Shown here in pieces: positions 53,652 through 62,532 of a DNA stretch of 64,000 nt. The translations under genes were made by a program, and so were the position numbers. The DNA comes from Limnobaculum zhutongyuii (lineage in GTDB: Bacteria > Pseudomonadota > Gammaproteobacteria > Enterobacterales > Enterobacteriaceae), in assembly GCF_004295645.1 (NCBI RefSeq), contig NZ_CP034752.1, forward strand, positions 372,001-436,000. Reading direction: 5' to 3'. The notes beneath the pieces are model-generated. The model did not search any database and had not been told where the DNA came from. It saw only the letters and a list, made by a program, of their open reading frames with translations. Each line of letters begins with the position of its first letter. Within the stretch, counting starts at the first letter, position 1.

Positions 53652-53960
53652 TTAATCTTTTTTATTTTTGCTTTTTAAGCGTTGAACTATTTCTTCTACA
53701 GATGTTAACTGGTTGGTTTCAACTTGCTGCTGACCGAGGATGAGTATCTTTAATAACGTCGGCACTCCCAGTTTTTGCTCATAAGAAGTAACATCTTGTA
53801 TTACCGCTTTGGCTTCCTTATCTTGGGTAACAACCATTGGTAAGTCTGATTCTTTAGGTATTATCATAACGTCAGTCTCGTTAGATTTGAGATAAGCTAT
53901 CAGTCTGTATTTTTTAAAAGATAAATAAAGCCGATATATGTTAATTGGAATAGAGAGCAT
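53652..53960 (-). CDS. Phd/YefM-type antitoxin, orphan, possibly degraded
   Basis: About 102 aa. The part RLIAYLKSNETDVMIIPKES-DLPMVVTQDKEAKAVIQDVTSYEQ matches the N-terminal DNA-binding half of Phd/YefM antitoxins, and TLLKILILGQQQVETNQ...EEIVQRLKSK the C-terminal half. No good start or ribosome site is visible, so the N-terminus is uncertain. No RelE/ParE-type toxin follows. The gene ends 22 bases from the tRNA 3' end. It is an orphan or a remnant. Confidence 0.65.
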   Translation of the reverse strand: MLSIPINIYRLYLSFKKYRLIAYLKSNETDVMIIPKESDLPMVVTQDKEAKAVIQDVTSYEQKLGVPTLLKILILGQQQVETNQLTSVEEIVQRLKSKNKKD

Positions 53961-54168
53961 AAACGGTGATGTACTACTTTCAGGCAAAGTAGCATCTGTC
54001 GGGCAACTAAAACAACGAATGATAGCGGTTTTAAGTGACGTGAGTGAAAATGACTTTGTCGCTGTCTTTTGTATCCGCTATGGTTATGATGTTTATCCTT
54101 ATGATGAGAATATAACGGTAGATTATGTTATTGATTTAGATACTCATCTTGTATATCAACCAATCTGA
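53938..54168 (+). CDS. Small protein of unknown function
   Basis: A 76-aa ORF (MLIGIESINGDVLLSGKVAS...) with mixed alpha/beta character and an acidic C-terminal half (YDENITVDYVIDLDTH). I do not recognise a family. The ribosome site is weak. It overlaps the 5' end of the antitoxin frame on the other strand by about 20 bases, so one of the two starts may be wrong. It could be an immunity-like or orphan island gene. Confidence 0.5.
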   Translation: MLIGIESINGDVLLSGKVASVGQLKQRMIAVLSDVSENDFVAVFCIRYGYDVYPYDENITVDYVIDLDTHLVYQPI

Positions 54169-54261
54169 CAGAGATAGCGGTGTTGACTATCTGGCAAAGA
54201 AAAGTTGATATTTTTATGGTTGTTACGGATTGTTCATTATTTGTCATCATGGACTGATAGC

Positions 54262-54954
54262 ATGTTATTCAATTTCTTTCGTCAAAAAAATAAGCCTTCT
54301 TCAAAGCTATTTATTCACAATATCTCCCATATTAATTTTGCACTCCCTGACTGGGAGCTTTATCGTCAGGATGAAAATAGCGCATCATGGTTTACGCAGC
54401 AAAGAGAAGCGGCATTGCTAAGGCTATTTCCGCCATGTAGTTGGCCATTTTTTTGTCATGATATCAGTCAGGCCGAGGCTTACTGGCAGGATGGTGCAAA
54501 ACAGCAAAATGGAGTGTTGATTGAAATTGATTGCTTCGAAGTAGAAGGTATCCCGGCTTTACGAGGAGTTTTTAAATATCGTAGCCCGGAAACTGGCTCA
54601 TTAGCTATGTATTACCTAGGCATTATTTGGATACCATTTAAGGATGCATTATATCAAATTAACTATGAAGCGCTGGAAAAAGGAACTACAGGTATAAGAG
54701 AAGCTGCTGTATTTGTTGCGACAGAAAAACCTGGATTGCCTGAACAGCAGGACACTGAACTAGTTTCAGCTGAAGAATTATTTGATAAACTGTGTAGCCA
54801 TGAGGTTAGAAAAATTCCTTCAGATAGCAGGGAATACGATGCCATGTTCCCTGACCATCCATTAAGTAGAGTAAGGTATTGGCTTAATGAATTTCCAACT
54901 CAGGTTAAAATTAGTGGAGAGCTAAAACATCAGCCGGTATACACACCAGAGTAG
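54262..54954 (+). CDS. Hypothetical protein in the tRNA-Gly insert
   Basis: About 230 aa from the ATG at 54262 (MLFNFFRQKNKPSSK), or up to 249 aa from a TTG at 54205. Soluble and rich in aromatic residues. A predicted beta-rich centre (GVLIEIDCFEVEGIPALRGVFKYRSPETGSLAMYYLG) precedes an acidic region and the motif YDAMFPDHPLSRVRYWLNEF near the C-terminus. It does not match a family I can name. The context suggests an accessory, possibly immunity-type gene. That is speculative. Confidence 0.65.
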   Translation: MLFNFFRQKNKPSSKLFIHNISHINFALPDWELYRQDENSASWFTQQREAALLRLFPPCSWPFFCHDISQAEAYWQDGAKQQNGVLIEIDCFEVEGIPALRGVFKYRSPETGSLAMYYLGIIWIPFKDALYQINYEALEKGTTGIREAAVFVATEKPGLPEQQDTELVSAEELFDKLCSHEVRKIPSDSREYDAMFPDHPLSRVRYWLNEFPTQVKISGELKHQPVYTPE

Positions 54955-55267
54955 AGATGACTTACCAATACAAATGATGCAATGGCGCTTTGGTCTATTC
55001 TGTAATCGTCAGGAAAACGATATCCAAACTCAGACAATCCCTATGGACTGATTTTGGTCAATTGGTGAAAAAATCGTCTGCATTGGTTGCTACAGTTGGC
55101 TTTGCGGTTATTTTGACCAGTAAAAATTTTCGTTAAAAGTCTTGCCAGCGTTATGAGTTTAGTACATAATGCAGCGCATCCAAACGCAGGGTGTAGTTAT
55201 TTTGTTTTTATAATCATAGCGTTATAACAACAAGTTATCTTGCGTAAGGAGTTATCTGCATTGAGAT
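54955..55267. other. Spacer with promoter for tRNA-Gly copies 2 and 3
   Basis: No gene seen. A promoter-like pair TTGCCA (55142-55147), 17 bases, CATAAT (55165-55170) followed by GCAGCGC, plus an AT-rich UP-like stretch just upstream, should drive the downstream tRNAs. Confidence 0.7.
55142..55177 (+). promoter_or_regulatory. Probable promoter of tRNA-Gly copies 2 and 3
   Basis: TTGCCA-N17-CATAAT with a GC-rich discriminator (GCAGCGC) and an upstream A/T-rich block. It is a separate promoter from that of copy 1. Confidence 0.6.
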
Positions 55268-55343
<76 letters not shown>

Positions 55344-55379
55344 AATTTCAGATAACAGCATCAGATTTACCTCTCTAAT

Positions 55380-55455
<76 letters not shown>

Positions 55456-55767
55456 AATTTTTCTTCGTACGATCCTACTTTTTTACTACGCTCCCAACAA
55501 TCTCTGTTGATGTTTCGTCATACCGAATTTGCAATATATTCTTTTAGCCATTGATTCGCAGGATCCTTGTGGGAACGCTTGTGTCAGACCATAGTCATCT
55601 TACATCCCGCAACCTCAACAGGTGGTTTGATAATTGGTAGCGTCGGGATGTTATTCACTAAACGTAAAGGCAACGTAGCAAGTCGGTCAGAGAGTGACAG
55701 CCAGTTCTAAATAAAAGCCCCAGTGTTCCGGGGCTATAATTCTTTCGTTATCAATTAATAAGGAATG
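55456..55767. other. Intergenic region, no gene seen
   Basis: About 310 bases between tRNA-Gly copy 3 and the hydrolase. It holds the hydrolase terminator near its end and nothing else recognisable. Confidence 0.6.
55716..55735 (-). terminator. Terminator of the alpha/beta hydrolase gene
   Basis: AGCCCC / GGGGCT with an A-rich flank, so a T-rich tract on the minus strand. It lies about 33 bases after the hydrolase stop. Confidence 0.75.
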
Positions 55768-56601
55768 TTACTTCCCTCTGATAAACTCCAGTAAATCTTT
55801 ATTAATCTGGTCTTTGTGCGTGCTGCAAAGGCCGTGTGATGCACCTTTATACACTTTAACGTGCGGGTCTGGCAGCAACTTGATTGCCGCTTCACTGGAG
55901 CTTTTTGGTGGCACAATCTGATCGTCATCACCATAAATGACCAGTGTCGGGATGGTCATCTTCTTGAGATCTTCCCGCTGATCGGTTTCAGAAAAGGCTT
56001 TTACGCAGTCATAAAGTGCTTTAATAGAACCAGACATCCCTTGTAGCCAGAAGCTGTCGCGCAGGCCCTGCGAAGGTTTTGAATCAGAACGATTGAAACC
56101 ATAGAAGGTTTCAGACAGGTCTTTAAAGAACTGCGAACGGTCGTCATGGACGCCTTTACGGATACCATCAAACACTTCTTTGGGAAGTCCCGCCGGATTG
56201 AAGTCGGTTTTCAACATAATGGGGGGAACGGCACCAATTAATACCGCTTTTGATACTCTTTGAGTACCATGACGCCCTATATAACGGGCAACTTCACCAC
56301 CCCCGGTTGAATGCCCTACATGTATGGCATCACGTAAATCCAGCGCTTTAGTTAATTCAGCCAGATCGTCTGCATATTGATCCATATTGTGGCCTCCCCA
56401 TGGCTGCGAAGAGCGCCCGTGTCCCCGGCGGTCGTGAGCTATTACCCGGTAATCATGGGAGGCGAGAAACAACATTTGATCTTCGAAGGCGTCAGAAGAG
56501 AGTGGCCAGCCATGACTGAATACTACAGGTTGACCATAACCCCAATCCTTATAGTACAGCGTCGTTCCATCTTTGAGCTTAATCGTATTTGTTGTTGACA
56601 T
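55768..56601 (-). CDS. Alpha/beta hydrolase (haloperoxidase/esterase type)
   Basis: A 277-aa alpha/beta hydrolase of the cofactor-free haloperoxidase/arylesterase group. The oxyanion segment is SHGWPLSSDAF. The catalytic triad is Ser98 (GHSTGGG), Asp near 228 (YGDDDQIVP) and His near 257 (ASHGLCSTH). It is cytosolic, with no signal peptide. It stands alone, and its natural substrate is not predictable. Confidence 0.85.
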   Translation of the reverse strand: MSTTNTIKLKDGTTLYYKDWGYGQPVVFSHGWPLSSDAFEDQMLFLASHDYRVIAHDRRGHGRSSQPWGGHNMDQYADDLAELTKALDLRDAIHVGHSTGGGEVARYIGRHGTQRVSKAVLIGAVPPIMLKTDFNPAGLPKEVFDGIRKGVHDDRSQFFKDLSETFYGFNRSDSKPSQGLRDSFWLQGMSGSIKALYDCVKAFSETDQREDLKKMTIPTLVIYGDDDQIVPPKSSSEAAIKLLPDPHVKVYKGASHGLCSTHKDQINKDLLEFIRGK

Positions 56602-57042
56602 CTTTTCGTTCCTTATACGTCTTTGCTAAAGATTGACTTTCAAAATCATGATATTAGAGATGCTAATGACATTGAGTTTTTATGCTCAATCATTTCCTGC
56701 AGGAGGAAAATTAAGTGATTTTCCTCCCAACTATTAAGACTAGTACAAAAAGGAGAGGTGAATCGATTTATCGAAATACAACGCTTTCCAAAGAAAACAT
56801 TCAGATATGCCATGCCGATATATAATCATAACTAAATGATTAATAATGAATTTGTTGTTTCTGGTGTTTACTCTTTTATTGGCATAGAAGTTCAGGAATG
56901 GTATAACATCCGGCAGATCAGATTGCTGACACTATGCTGGGGAACCAGCTCCGATAATGTACTGAAAGGGATACTTCGGGGAGCAGTCAGAAAAACACAC
57001 TCTGTTAGCGTACTTATATCGCACTAAAGCAAGGATAACCTG
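56602..57042. other. Divergent intergenic region hydrolase / three-gene operon
   Basis: No gene is supported. It carries a perfect inverted repeat at 56702-56727 and a TATAAT at 56821-56826 without a good -35. It should contain the promoters of both flanking units. Confidence 0.55.
56702..56727. repeat. 10-bp perfect inverted repeat
   Basis: GGAGGAAAAT / ATTTTCCTCC with the loop TAAGTG, about 100 bases upstream of the hydrolase start. It is an operator or hairpin candidate. Confidence 0.65.
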
Positions 57043-58194
57043 ATGAATTCTATCGTTTCATATACTGACCGCGCAGTTCAAAAACTTAAACAACTTGGCA
57101 TTATTGTTGCCGGAGAGCCTGAAGCACCGGTCATGACACTGTTGGATGCTATTTCTAACCTTGATAATAATCGTGTAGTTGCCATTGCCCGTACTCTACA
57201 ACAACAAAGCAGCTTCAACGCTATCGTGCGTGACAACATTATGGGTATGGATATCGCTAACCGTCAGGGCACAATTGTGGCAGCATTCGATTCGATTCGT
57301 AATGATGCTCAAAATATGGTGACCTGGCTGGATGACGGTAAGCTGGATCTGGTTGAACGGGTGAAGAATGGCTGGATGGTATTAGTCAGAGGTTCAATTC
57401 CCGATCGTTTCAATAAGATCAAAGAAACCTATATGGAGGTTGCCAAAGCCTCATCTGAGCAAATCAGCCGTGAACGTACCATTCTGGATGCCTATCAGGA
57501 TTTCCGTTTCGGTTTAAAACAGGCGCAGATTGACGCTCAGGAACTACTGACATTGGCGGAAAAGAGTCTGGAACAGTGCAAGACTCAGCTTCAGGCAGCC
57601 CATGATGCCAGAGAGAGTGCAACTACCACTGATGCCGCTGAACTGGCTCGTTTAGAGCTAAGCCGCGATGAAGCACTGCGATTGATGCAAAAAGAAGATG
57701 AGCGCTACCAGATCGTAAAAGATCTGACTGAAAACTTACTGGTGGCTTATAACTCTGCGGAAGCAGTATTTGCCCGTTTACAGCAAACTTCATCAGTAAA
57801 AGAGCGAGTTTATCGCCAGAGCGTCGTGTTTTTCTCTACTAATGAAATCGTATTTACTGCACTGTCAGCCTCGATGACATCATTAAGCGGCCTGTCTGAA
57901 AGCACTAAAACGCTGGAAGCTATGAAAGAAGGCATCAACAAAGGTCTGGAAACTATTGCTGAAGCCGGTAACAAGCATCTGGAAGCAGGGCTGCGCGCGG
58001 GTTACGGTTCTACTATTAAAGCGGAATCTATTCGCTCGCTGGTTAATGCGATTACCAGCTATCAGGAATCCAGCCATAAGCTAATTGAAGAGCTGCGGGT
58101 TGAGTCAACCAACAATGCTAAAGAGCTGGAAAATATCGTAGAAGACGGAAAACGTCGTTTCTCTGAAATTGTGCTGAAGGCTGCCGTTGAATGA
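57043..58194 (+). CDS. Helical protein, first gene of a three-gene operon of unknown function
   Basis: 383 aa, almost entirely predicted helix with no signal peptide or transmembrane segment. A long coiled coil is likely at about 140-250 (QISRERTILDAYQDFRFGLKQAQ..., LARLELSRDEALRLMQKEDERYQ). The layout and the FFSTNEIVFTALSASMTSLSGL segment are vaguely like TelA-type toxic-anion proteins. I treat that as weak inference. AAGGATAACC lies before the ATG. It overlaps the next gene by four bases (ATGA), so the two proteins are made together. Confidence 0.8.
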   Translation: MNSIVSYTDRAVQKLKQLGIIVAGEPEAPVMTLLDAISNLDNNRVVAIARTLQQQSSFNAIVRDNIMGMDIANRQGTIVAAFDSIRNDAQNMVTWLDDGKLDLVERVKNGWMVLVRGSIPDRFNKIKETYMEVAKASSEQISRERTILDAYQDFRFGLKQAQIDAQELLTLAEKSLEQCKTQLQAAHDARESATTTDAAELARLELSRDEALRLMQKEDERYQIVKDLTENLLVAYNSAEAVFARLQQTSSVKERVYRQSVVFFSTNEIVFTALSASMTSLSGLSESTKTLEAMKEGINKGLETIAEAGNKHLEAGLRAGYGSTIKAESIRSLVNAITSYQESSHKLIEELRVESTNNAKELENIVEDGKRRFSEIVLKAAVE

Positions 58195-59573
58195 GTGAAG
58201 TAAAGCTTAGCGATCAGTTAGGTGCAATGGCGATTATTGATGACCTCTATCAGCAGCAGATTGCGTTAGAAGAGCAACTTAATCCTGCCGGGCTACGCCG
58301 TAAAATTGCCGAAAAAATCAAAGAGTATTACCAGTCGAGAGGCATGAACATTCAGGACGAACTGATAGAACAGGGCGTAAATGAATGGTTCTCCGATCGA
58401 CTGCGTTTTCAAATGATTAAGCCTGCATGGCATCAGCGCCTGCTGGCTAAGCTTTACCTTAAGCGTCGAATCTTTGTTTACCTATTTATCGCTGTATTAA
58501 TTGCGCTGGGCGTCTATTTCAGCGCCGGTTATATGATGACTCGGGTAGTAAAAGATTCGATTGTTAAACAGCAAGAAGCTGAAGTGCAGCTTATTAAGAG
58601 CATCGCTGGTTATCAGCGTGAGTTTGATTCGCTAAGTCAGAAACCATTGCGCTATGCTACATCGCAAGGCCAGTCTTTGAAAGACGAGGGGATTAAGCTG
58701 ATAGCACAGCTGCGCGAGAAGCAGGTTGCTTTCGATCGTACGCTGAATCTGAGCGAATCTTCTCGTCCTGCCCTGTTGGATCAAAAAGAGTATCTGGTGG
58801 CTATTTACCAGATGATGGAGAAAGACTATCGCTCATTGGGCGATACGCTAACCCGTTATCAATCGGTAGCAACTAATGACGGGCGTATTCAGCAGGTTGC
58901 TGATGCTAAGAGTTTCGAACAGCTGTATCAAAAATATCAGCCGGTTCGTAAAGCGTTTGATACCGCAACCTATGCAGTGGCTAATAACACACCTACTCTC
59001 GGCGCTGATATCACTTCACTGGAAACCAGCTACAGAGATGCACTCGATATCCATAAGCTCGCATTGCAGGCCGATAGTGTAGTGAGTTCATTGAATAGCT
59101 TGGTTAAATCCCAGCAGGATAAAGAGACGGTTAAAGGCTATGCGGATGCAATTCAGAACGACCTGAGCCTGTTCCGTGTTGCGCAGGCTAAAGAAGCGCT
59201 GCAACAGTTAGAGTATTTGAAGCAGCTAGCTCAGACCAATCTGACTTTAACTATTGTTGATCGCGTTGGTGAAAAGTCTGGCGTGGAAAGAACCTATGAC
59301 GATAGTGGCGGTAAAACTTGGTATGTGGTGGTCGAAGCATTGACTCCGCAAGGGAGACCTTTCCCGCTGTGGCTGACGGATTCTGAAACCGGCAAACTCC
59401 GACAGGTGACCATCTTTGGGCTACAAGTACCGCAAAGTGAATATCTGAAAGTCAGAAAAGATAAGATGGATGACGGCCATATTCAAAGTAATCTGGCGGG
59501 CAGAAAACCGGTTGGTTCGCTGAATTTCAGCTATGCTCGTTCCAGTAACGGCAAAATCATCATGGAGTGGTAA
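58191..59573 (+). CDS. Single-pass membrane protein (DUF6384-like), second gene of operon
   Basis: 460 aa. Cytoplasmic helical N-terminus (about 1-92), one transmembrane helix (IFVYLFIAVLIALGVYFSAGYM, about 94-116), then a long helical extracytoplasmic region and a C-terminal beta-rich domain (VERTYDDSGGKTWYVVVEAL... to GKIIMEW). It resembles proteins annotated DUF6384, by memory only. The ATGA overlap with the first gene and the close spacing to the third gene indicate one complex. Confidence 0.75.
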   Translation: MSEVKLSDQLGAMAIIDDLYQQQIALEEQLNPAGLRRKIAEKIKEYYQSRGMNIQDELIEQGVNEWFSDRLRFQMIKPAWHQRLLAKLYLKRRIFVYLFIAVLIALGVYFSAGYMMTRVVKDSIVKQQEAEVQLIKSIAGYQREFDSLSQKPLRYATSQGQSLKDEGIKLIAQLREKQVAFDRTLNLSESSRPALLDQKEYLVAIYQMMEKDYRSLGDTLTRYQSVATNDGRIQQVADAKSFEQLYQKYQPVRKAFDTATYAVANNTPTLGADITSLETSYRDALDIHKLALQADSVVSSLNSLVKSQQDKETVKGYADAIQNDLSLFRVAQAKEALQQLEYLKQLAQTNLTLTIVDRVGEKSGVERTYDDSGGKTWYVVVEALTPQGRPFPLWLTDSETGKLRQVTIFGLQVPQSEYLKVRKDKMDDGHIQSNLAGRKPVGSLNFSYARSSNGKIIMEW

Positions 59574-59576
59574 GTT

Positions 59577-61037
59577 ATGAAAGCTTCTGAAGTATCAAAC
59601 CTTATCTATAACCATGAGGTTGAGCTGGAAAGACGATCTCGTGAACTGAATACCAATATTATGTTCAGTCGCGAAAAGATCGTGGAGTTAAAAAGAGAAC
59701 TGATGAGTATCTACCAGCAAATGGCTAAAGTGCTGCTGCTGGAGAGTCCTAACGTTCAGGATATTAACCAGATCAATCAATTGATAGACCAACTGAAAAG
59801 CCAGATAGCGGATTTAAATAATCGGTTAAGTTCGTTAAAACAAAAAGCAGAAAAGGATCAGCAGAACTATAACCAGCTAACGGCGGAAGCCGAAGAGTTA
59901 GAAAAACGTCGTGACGACCTGCTGTCGCAAGATCCGGCCTTTGTCTCCCTGAATAATAAATATACCCAGGTTGATAATGAGGCATTATCAATTGATGAAC
60001 TGAGTCATCAAATACAGGAAGAAGCGGATAACAAGTTGACTGAATATGATTCAAACGCTTCGTTTCATTATTTAATCCAGCGTAAGTTCGGCCAGCCTGA
60101 TTATCGGGGAAAGTGGATCTTCCGTAATCTTGATAACTGGCTGGCTCGTCAGATTGATTTCCCACGTAATTTCCGTAATTACAATATGCTACATGCGATG
60201 AAACAGGAAATCGCTAAACGTCAACTGACGATGAATCAGCGACTTGAAGCGCTATCTGCTGAACGCGATACGATGATTGCCGGTGCTGCACAAAACGTAG
60301 GTCTGGCGGAGGTCAATCAGCAGTTGGCCCGGTTAGAAAAAGTGCTTGATGAAGGCCACATTAATATTAAAAAGCTGCATGAAGAGCTGCGCAAAAATAT
60401 CACCGGGGACGGGGTATTATTTGAATCTGTTACCGCTAAGATTGCTGAGGTTATGCAAACACTGCCGCTTGATAGATTAAATACATTGACCTTAAAAACA
60501 GAATCATCTTTAGATGATGAATTATTAAAAAGAGTACTGGCAACGAAAAATAGTATTGCTTCGTTTGAGAATGATATTGCTACCCTCTATCCGGAATGGG
60601 TAAGGGTTGGTACGGAATACGATCGTATTCATGCAATGGCGCAGAGTTTTATTAATAGCGACTTGAATCGTAGTAAATACCACTATGATATTGGTATGAA
60701 TCAAATCGAAACTATTTTAGTTTCAATTTTTAGCGGTGATTTTGGTTCCCGCCATCTGTTAGAAATATTAAAAAGCGTCCGGTATGTGCCGAGCAATAAT
60801 AGTTCCAGTTCTTCCAGCTACAGCTCGAGTTCAAGTTCCAGCTCAAGTTCTTCCGGGGGTTTTTGGTCTACATCCAGCTCGAGTTCCAGCCGTTCATCGT
60901 CTTCCCGAAGCAGTTCCAGTCGCTCGTCTTCATCCCGGAGTGGAGGATATAGTTCCTCCTCTTCATCCGGTGGTGGGAGTTTTAGTTCTTCTTCCTCAAG
61001 CGGTGGCGGTAAATTTACGACTACTGACAGTTTTTAA
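59577..61037 (+). CDS. Coiled-coil protein with poly-serine tail, third gene of operon
   Basis: 486 aa. Long coiled-coil N-terminal part (about 10-130, LNTNIMFSREKIVELKRELMS, INQLIDQLKSQIADLNNRL), a helical middle, then a low-complexity tail from about 405: runs of Ser broken by Arg, Gly, Tyr and Trp, ending SSSGGGKFTTTDSF. No signal peptide or transmembrane helix is seen. The tail uses mixed Ser codons (TCC, AGT, TCT, AGC), so it is kept at the protein level. The start at 59577 has GGAGTGG upstream. Confidence 0.75.
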   Translation: MKASEVSNLIYNHEVELERRSRELNTNIMFSREKIVELKRELMSIYQQMAKVLLLESPNVQDINQINQLIDQLKSQIADLNNRLSSLKQKAEKDQQNYNQLTAEAEELEKRRDDLLSQDPAFVSLNNKYTQVDNEALSIDELSHQIQEEADNKLTEYDSNASFHYLIQRKFGQPDYRGKWIFRNLDNWLARQIDFPRNFRNYNMLHAMKQEIAKRQLTMNQRLEALSAERDTMIAGAAQNVGLAEVNQQLARLEKVLDEGHINIKKLHEELRKNITGDGVLFESVTAKIAEVMQTLPLDRLNTLTLKTESSLDDELLKRVLATKNSIASFENDIATLYPEWVRVGTEYDRIHAMAQSFINSDLNRSKYHYDIGMNQIETILVSIFSGDFGSRHLLEILKSVRYVPSNNSSSSSSYSSSSSSSSSSSGGFWSTSSSSSSRSSSSRSSSSRSSSSRSGGYSSSSSSGGGSFSSSSSSGGGKFTTTDSF

Positions 61038-61392
61038 TTTAAAGCCGGTAGCGAATAATTCTATTTTTTAGTTTTAATATTATTAGTGCTCTTTTCTTCG
61101 TTATTTGCAGAGGTATTTTAAATACCTCTGTGAGTCTTTATTTATACGCCTTTTCATTATTGTCAACAGAGTTATCCACAGATTTATTCCATCAGGGGAT
61201 AAGATTATTACTTAATGAGCTAAAAATTTCAGAAACTTTATAAGTTGAAATTAAAAGGATTTTTAATTTTAAAATTGTTGTTTTGATCGCTTGACGTTTT
61301 TTTCGCGATTGATAGATAAAGCCTTTTGATTTTTTTATGCACAAACCACTGGAGTTTTATATTATGCTTTTTTCTCCCTCTTATGAGGTGGA
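61038..61392. other. Intergenic region after the poly-serine operon
   Basis: About 355 AT-rich bases. It holds a hairpin (61108-61130) and a single consensus DnaA box (TTATCCACA, 61172-61180). No gene seen. Confidence 0.6.
61108..61130 (+). terminator. Inverted repeat, probable terminator of the three-gene operon
   Basis: CAGAGGTATTT / AAATACCTCTG with a one-base loop, then TGAGTCTTTATTT. The stem is perfect and the T tract moderate. Confidence 0.55.
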
Positions 61393-62532
61393 TTATGCAT
61401 CTCTGGGTAATCCTTTTTCTACGGAACGAATAAGCCTTAACTGTTTCGGTGCCAGCACCTCTGTACCTTGTTGTTCCCGCTTTTCCCATTGGCGAGCAAG
61501 TGCCCACTCTATATGTTCATCAACAATCGGGTAGAGGCCTTTTCTCTGTTTTAAAGCTTCAATAATTTCAGGCTGATAAGGTGCATTTCCCAGCGCAACG
61601 CTGATATTTCTTAGCCACCGCATGTGACCAATTCTGCGAACAGGAGAACCCTCGGTTTTAGATAGAAAAGTAGCCTCATCCCAGGCATATAGTTCTAAAA
61701 GCGACGAGTGGTGCAACGTTGGTCGGGGAAGAAAATCTTGTTCTTCAGTAAGCGGTGCTATCCGATTCCATGGGCATCCCAATTGGCAATCGTCACAACC
61801 ATATATTCGATTCCCCATCAACGGACGTAATTCTTCAGGAATGACGCCTTCCAGTTCGATAGTTAAATAAGAGACGCAGCGTCGGGCATCTACCGTATAG
61901 GGCTCAACAATGGCACCGGTGGGGCATAAGGTCATGCAAGCGATACAGCGCCCACATTCTTCAGCTACCGGCTGGTCAATGGGGAGCGGGAGATCAACCA
62001 GTAATTCCCCAAGGAAAAACCAGGAGCCCGCTTCGCGGTTAATAATGAGTGAGTGCTTACCTGTCCAGCCAATTCCTGCTTTAGCCGCTAAAGGCCGTTC
62101 CATAATAGGTGCGGAATCGACAAAAGGGCGGAAATGTAAATTTTCGCAATGTTGCTGAATTTTCTCTCCCAGCTTTTTTAATCGTTGGCGTAATACTTTA
62201 TGATAATCGCGGCCTAACGCGTATCGGCTGATGTAACCAATATTCGGATCGGCAAGCGATTTTGCGAACGATGCATGGGGGGGAAGGTAGTTCATACGTA
62301 CGCTGATAACGCGCAGCGTTCCGGGTTCCAGTTCATGAGGTCTGGCCCGCATCATGCCATAGCGAGCCATCCACGCCATATCGCCATGGTATTGTTTATC
62401 AAGCCAGGCTTGCAATCGAGGTTCTTCCAGCGTCAGGTCAGTGTCGCAGATACCAACCTGTTGAAAACCTAGTGCTTGCCCCCATTGCTTGATATGTTGG
62501 GCTAATAGATTGAAATCGAGAGGATGTGACAT
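61393..62532 (-). CDS. queG: QueG, epoxyqueuosine reductase
   Basis: A cobalamin- and iron-sulfur-dependent enzyme that makes queuosine from epoxyqueuosine in tRNA. It is 379 aa. Its two [4Fe-4S] motifs are CGRCIACMTLCP and CDDCQLGCPWN. RYALGRDYHKVLR and the C-terminal EKGLPRDA match E. coli QueG. Its ATG (62530-62532) overlaps the nnrE ATG by two bases on the opposite strand. Confidence 0.96.
   Translation of the reverse strand: MSHPLDFNLLAQHIKQWGQALGFQQVGICDTDLTLEEPRLQAWLDKQYHGDMAWMARYGMMRARPHELEPGTLRVISVRMNYLPPHASFAKSLADPNIGYISRYALGRDYHKVLRQRLKKLGEKIQQHCENLHFRPFVDSAPIMERPLAAKAGIGWTGKHSLIINREAGSWFFLGELLVDLPLPIDQPVAEECGRCIACMTLCPTGAIVEPYTVDARRCVSYLTIELEGVIPEELRPLMGNRIYGCDDCQLGCPWNRIAPLTEEQDFLPRPTLHHSSLLELYAWDEATFLSKTEGSPVRRIGHMRWLRNISVALGNAPYQPEIIEALKQRKGLYPIVDEHIEWALARQWEKREQQGTEVLAPKQLRLIRSVEKGLPRDA

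Noticed and set aside
56836..57027. 63-residue frame before the three-gene operon
   Set aside because: It has no ribosome binding site and an unlikely composition. It is probably leader DNA.
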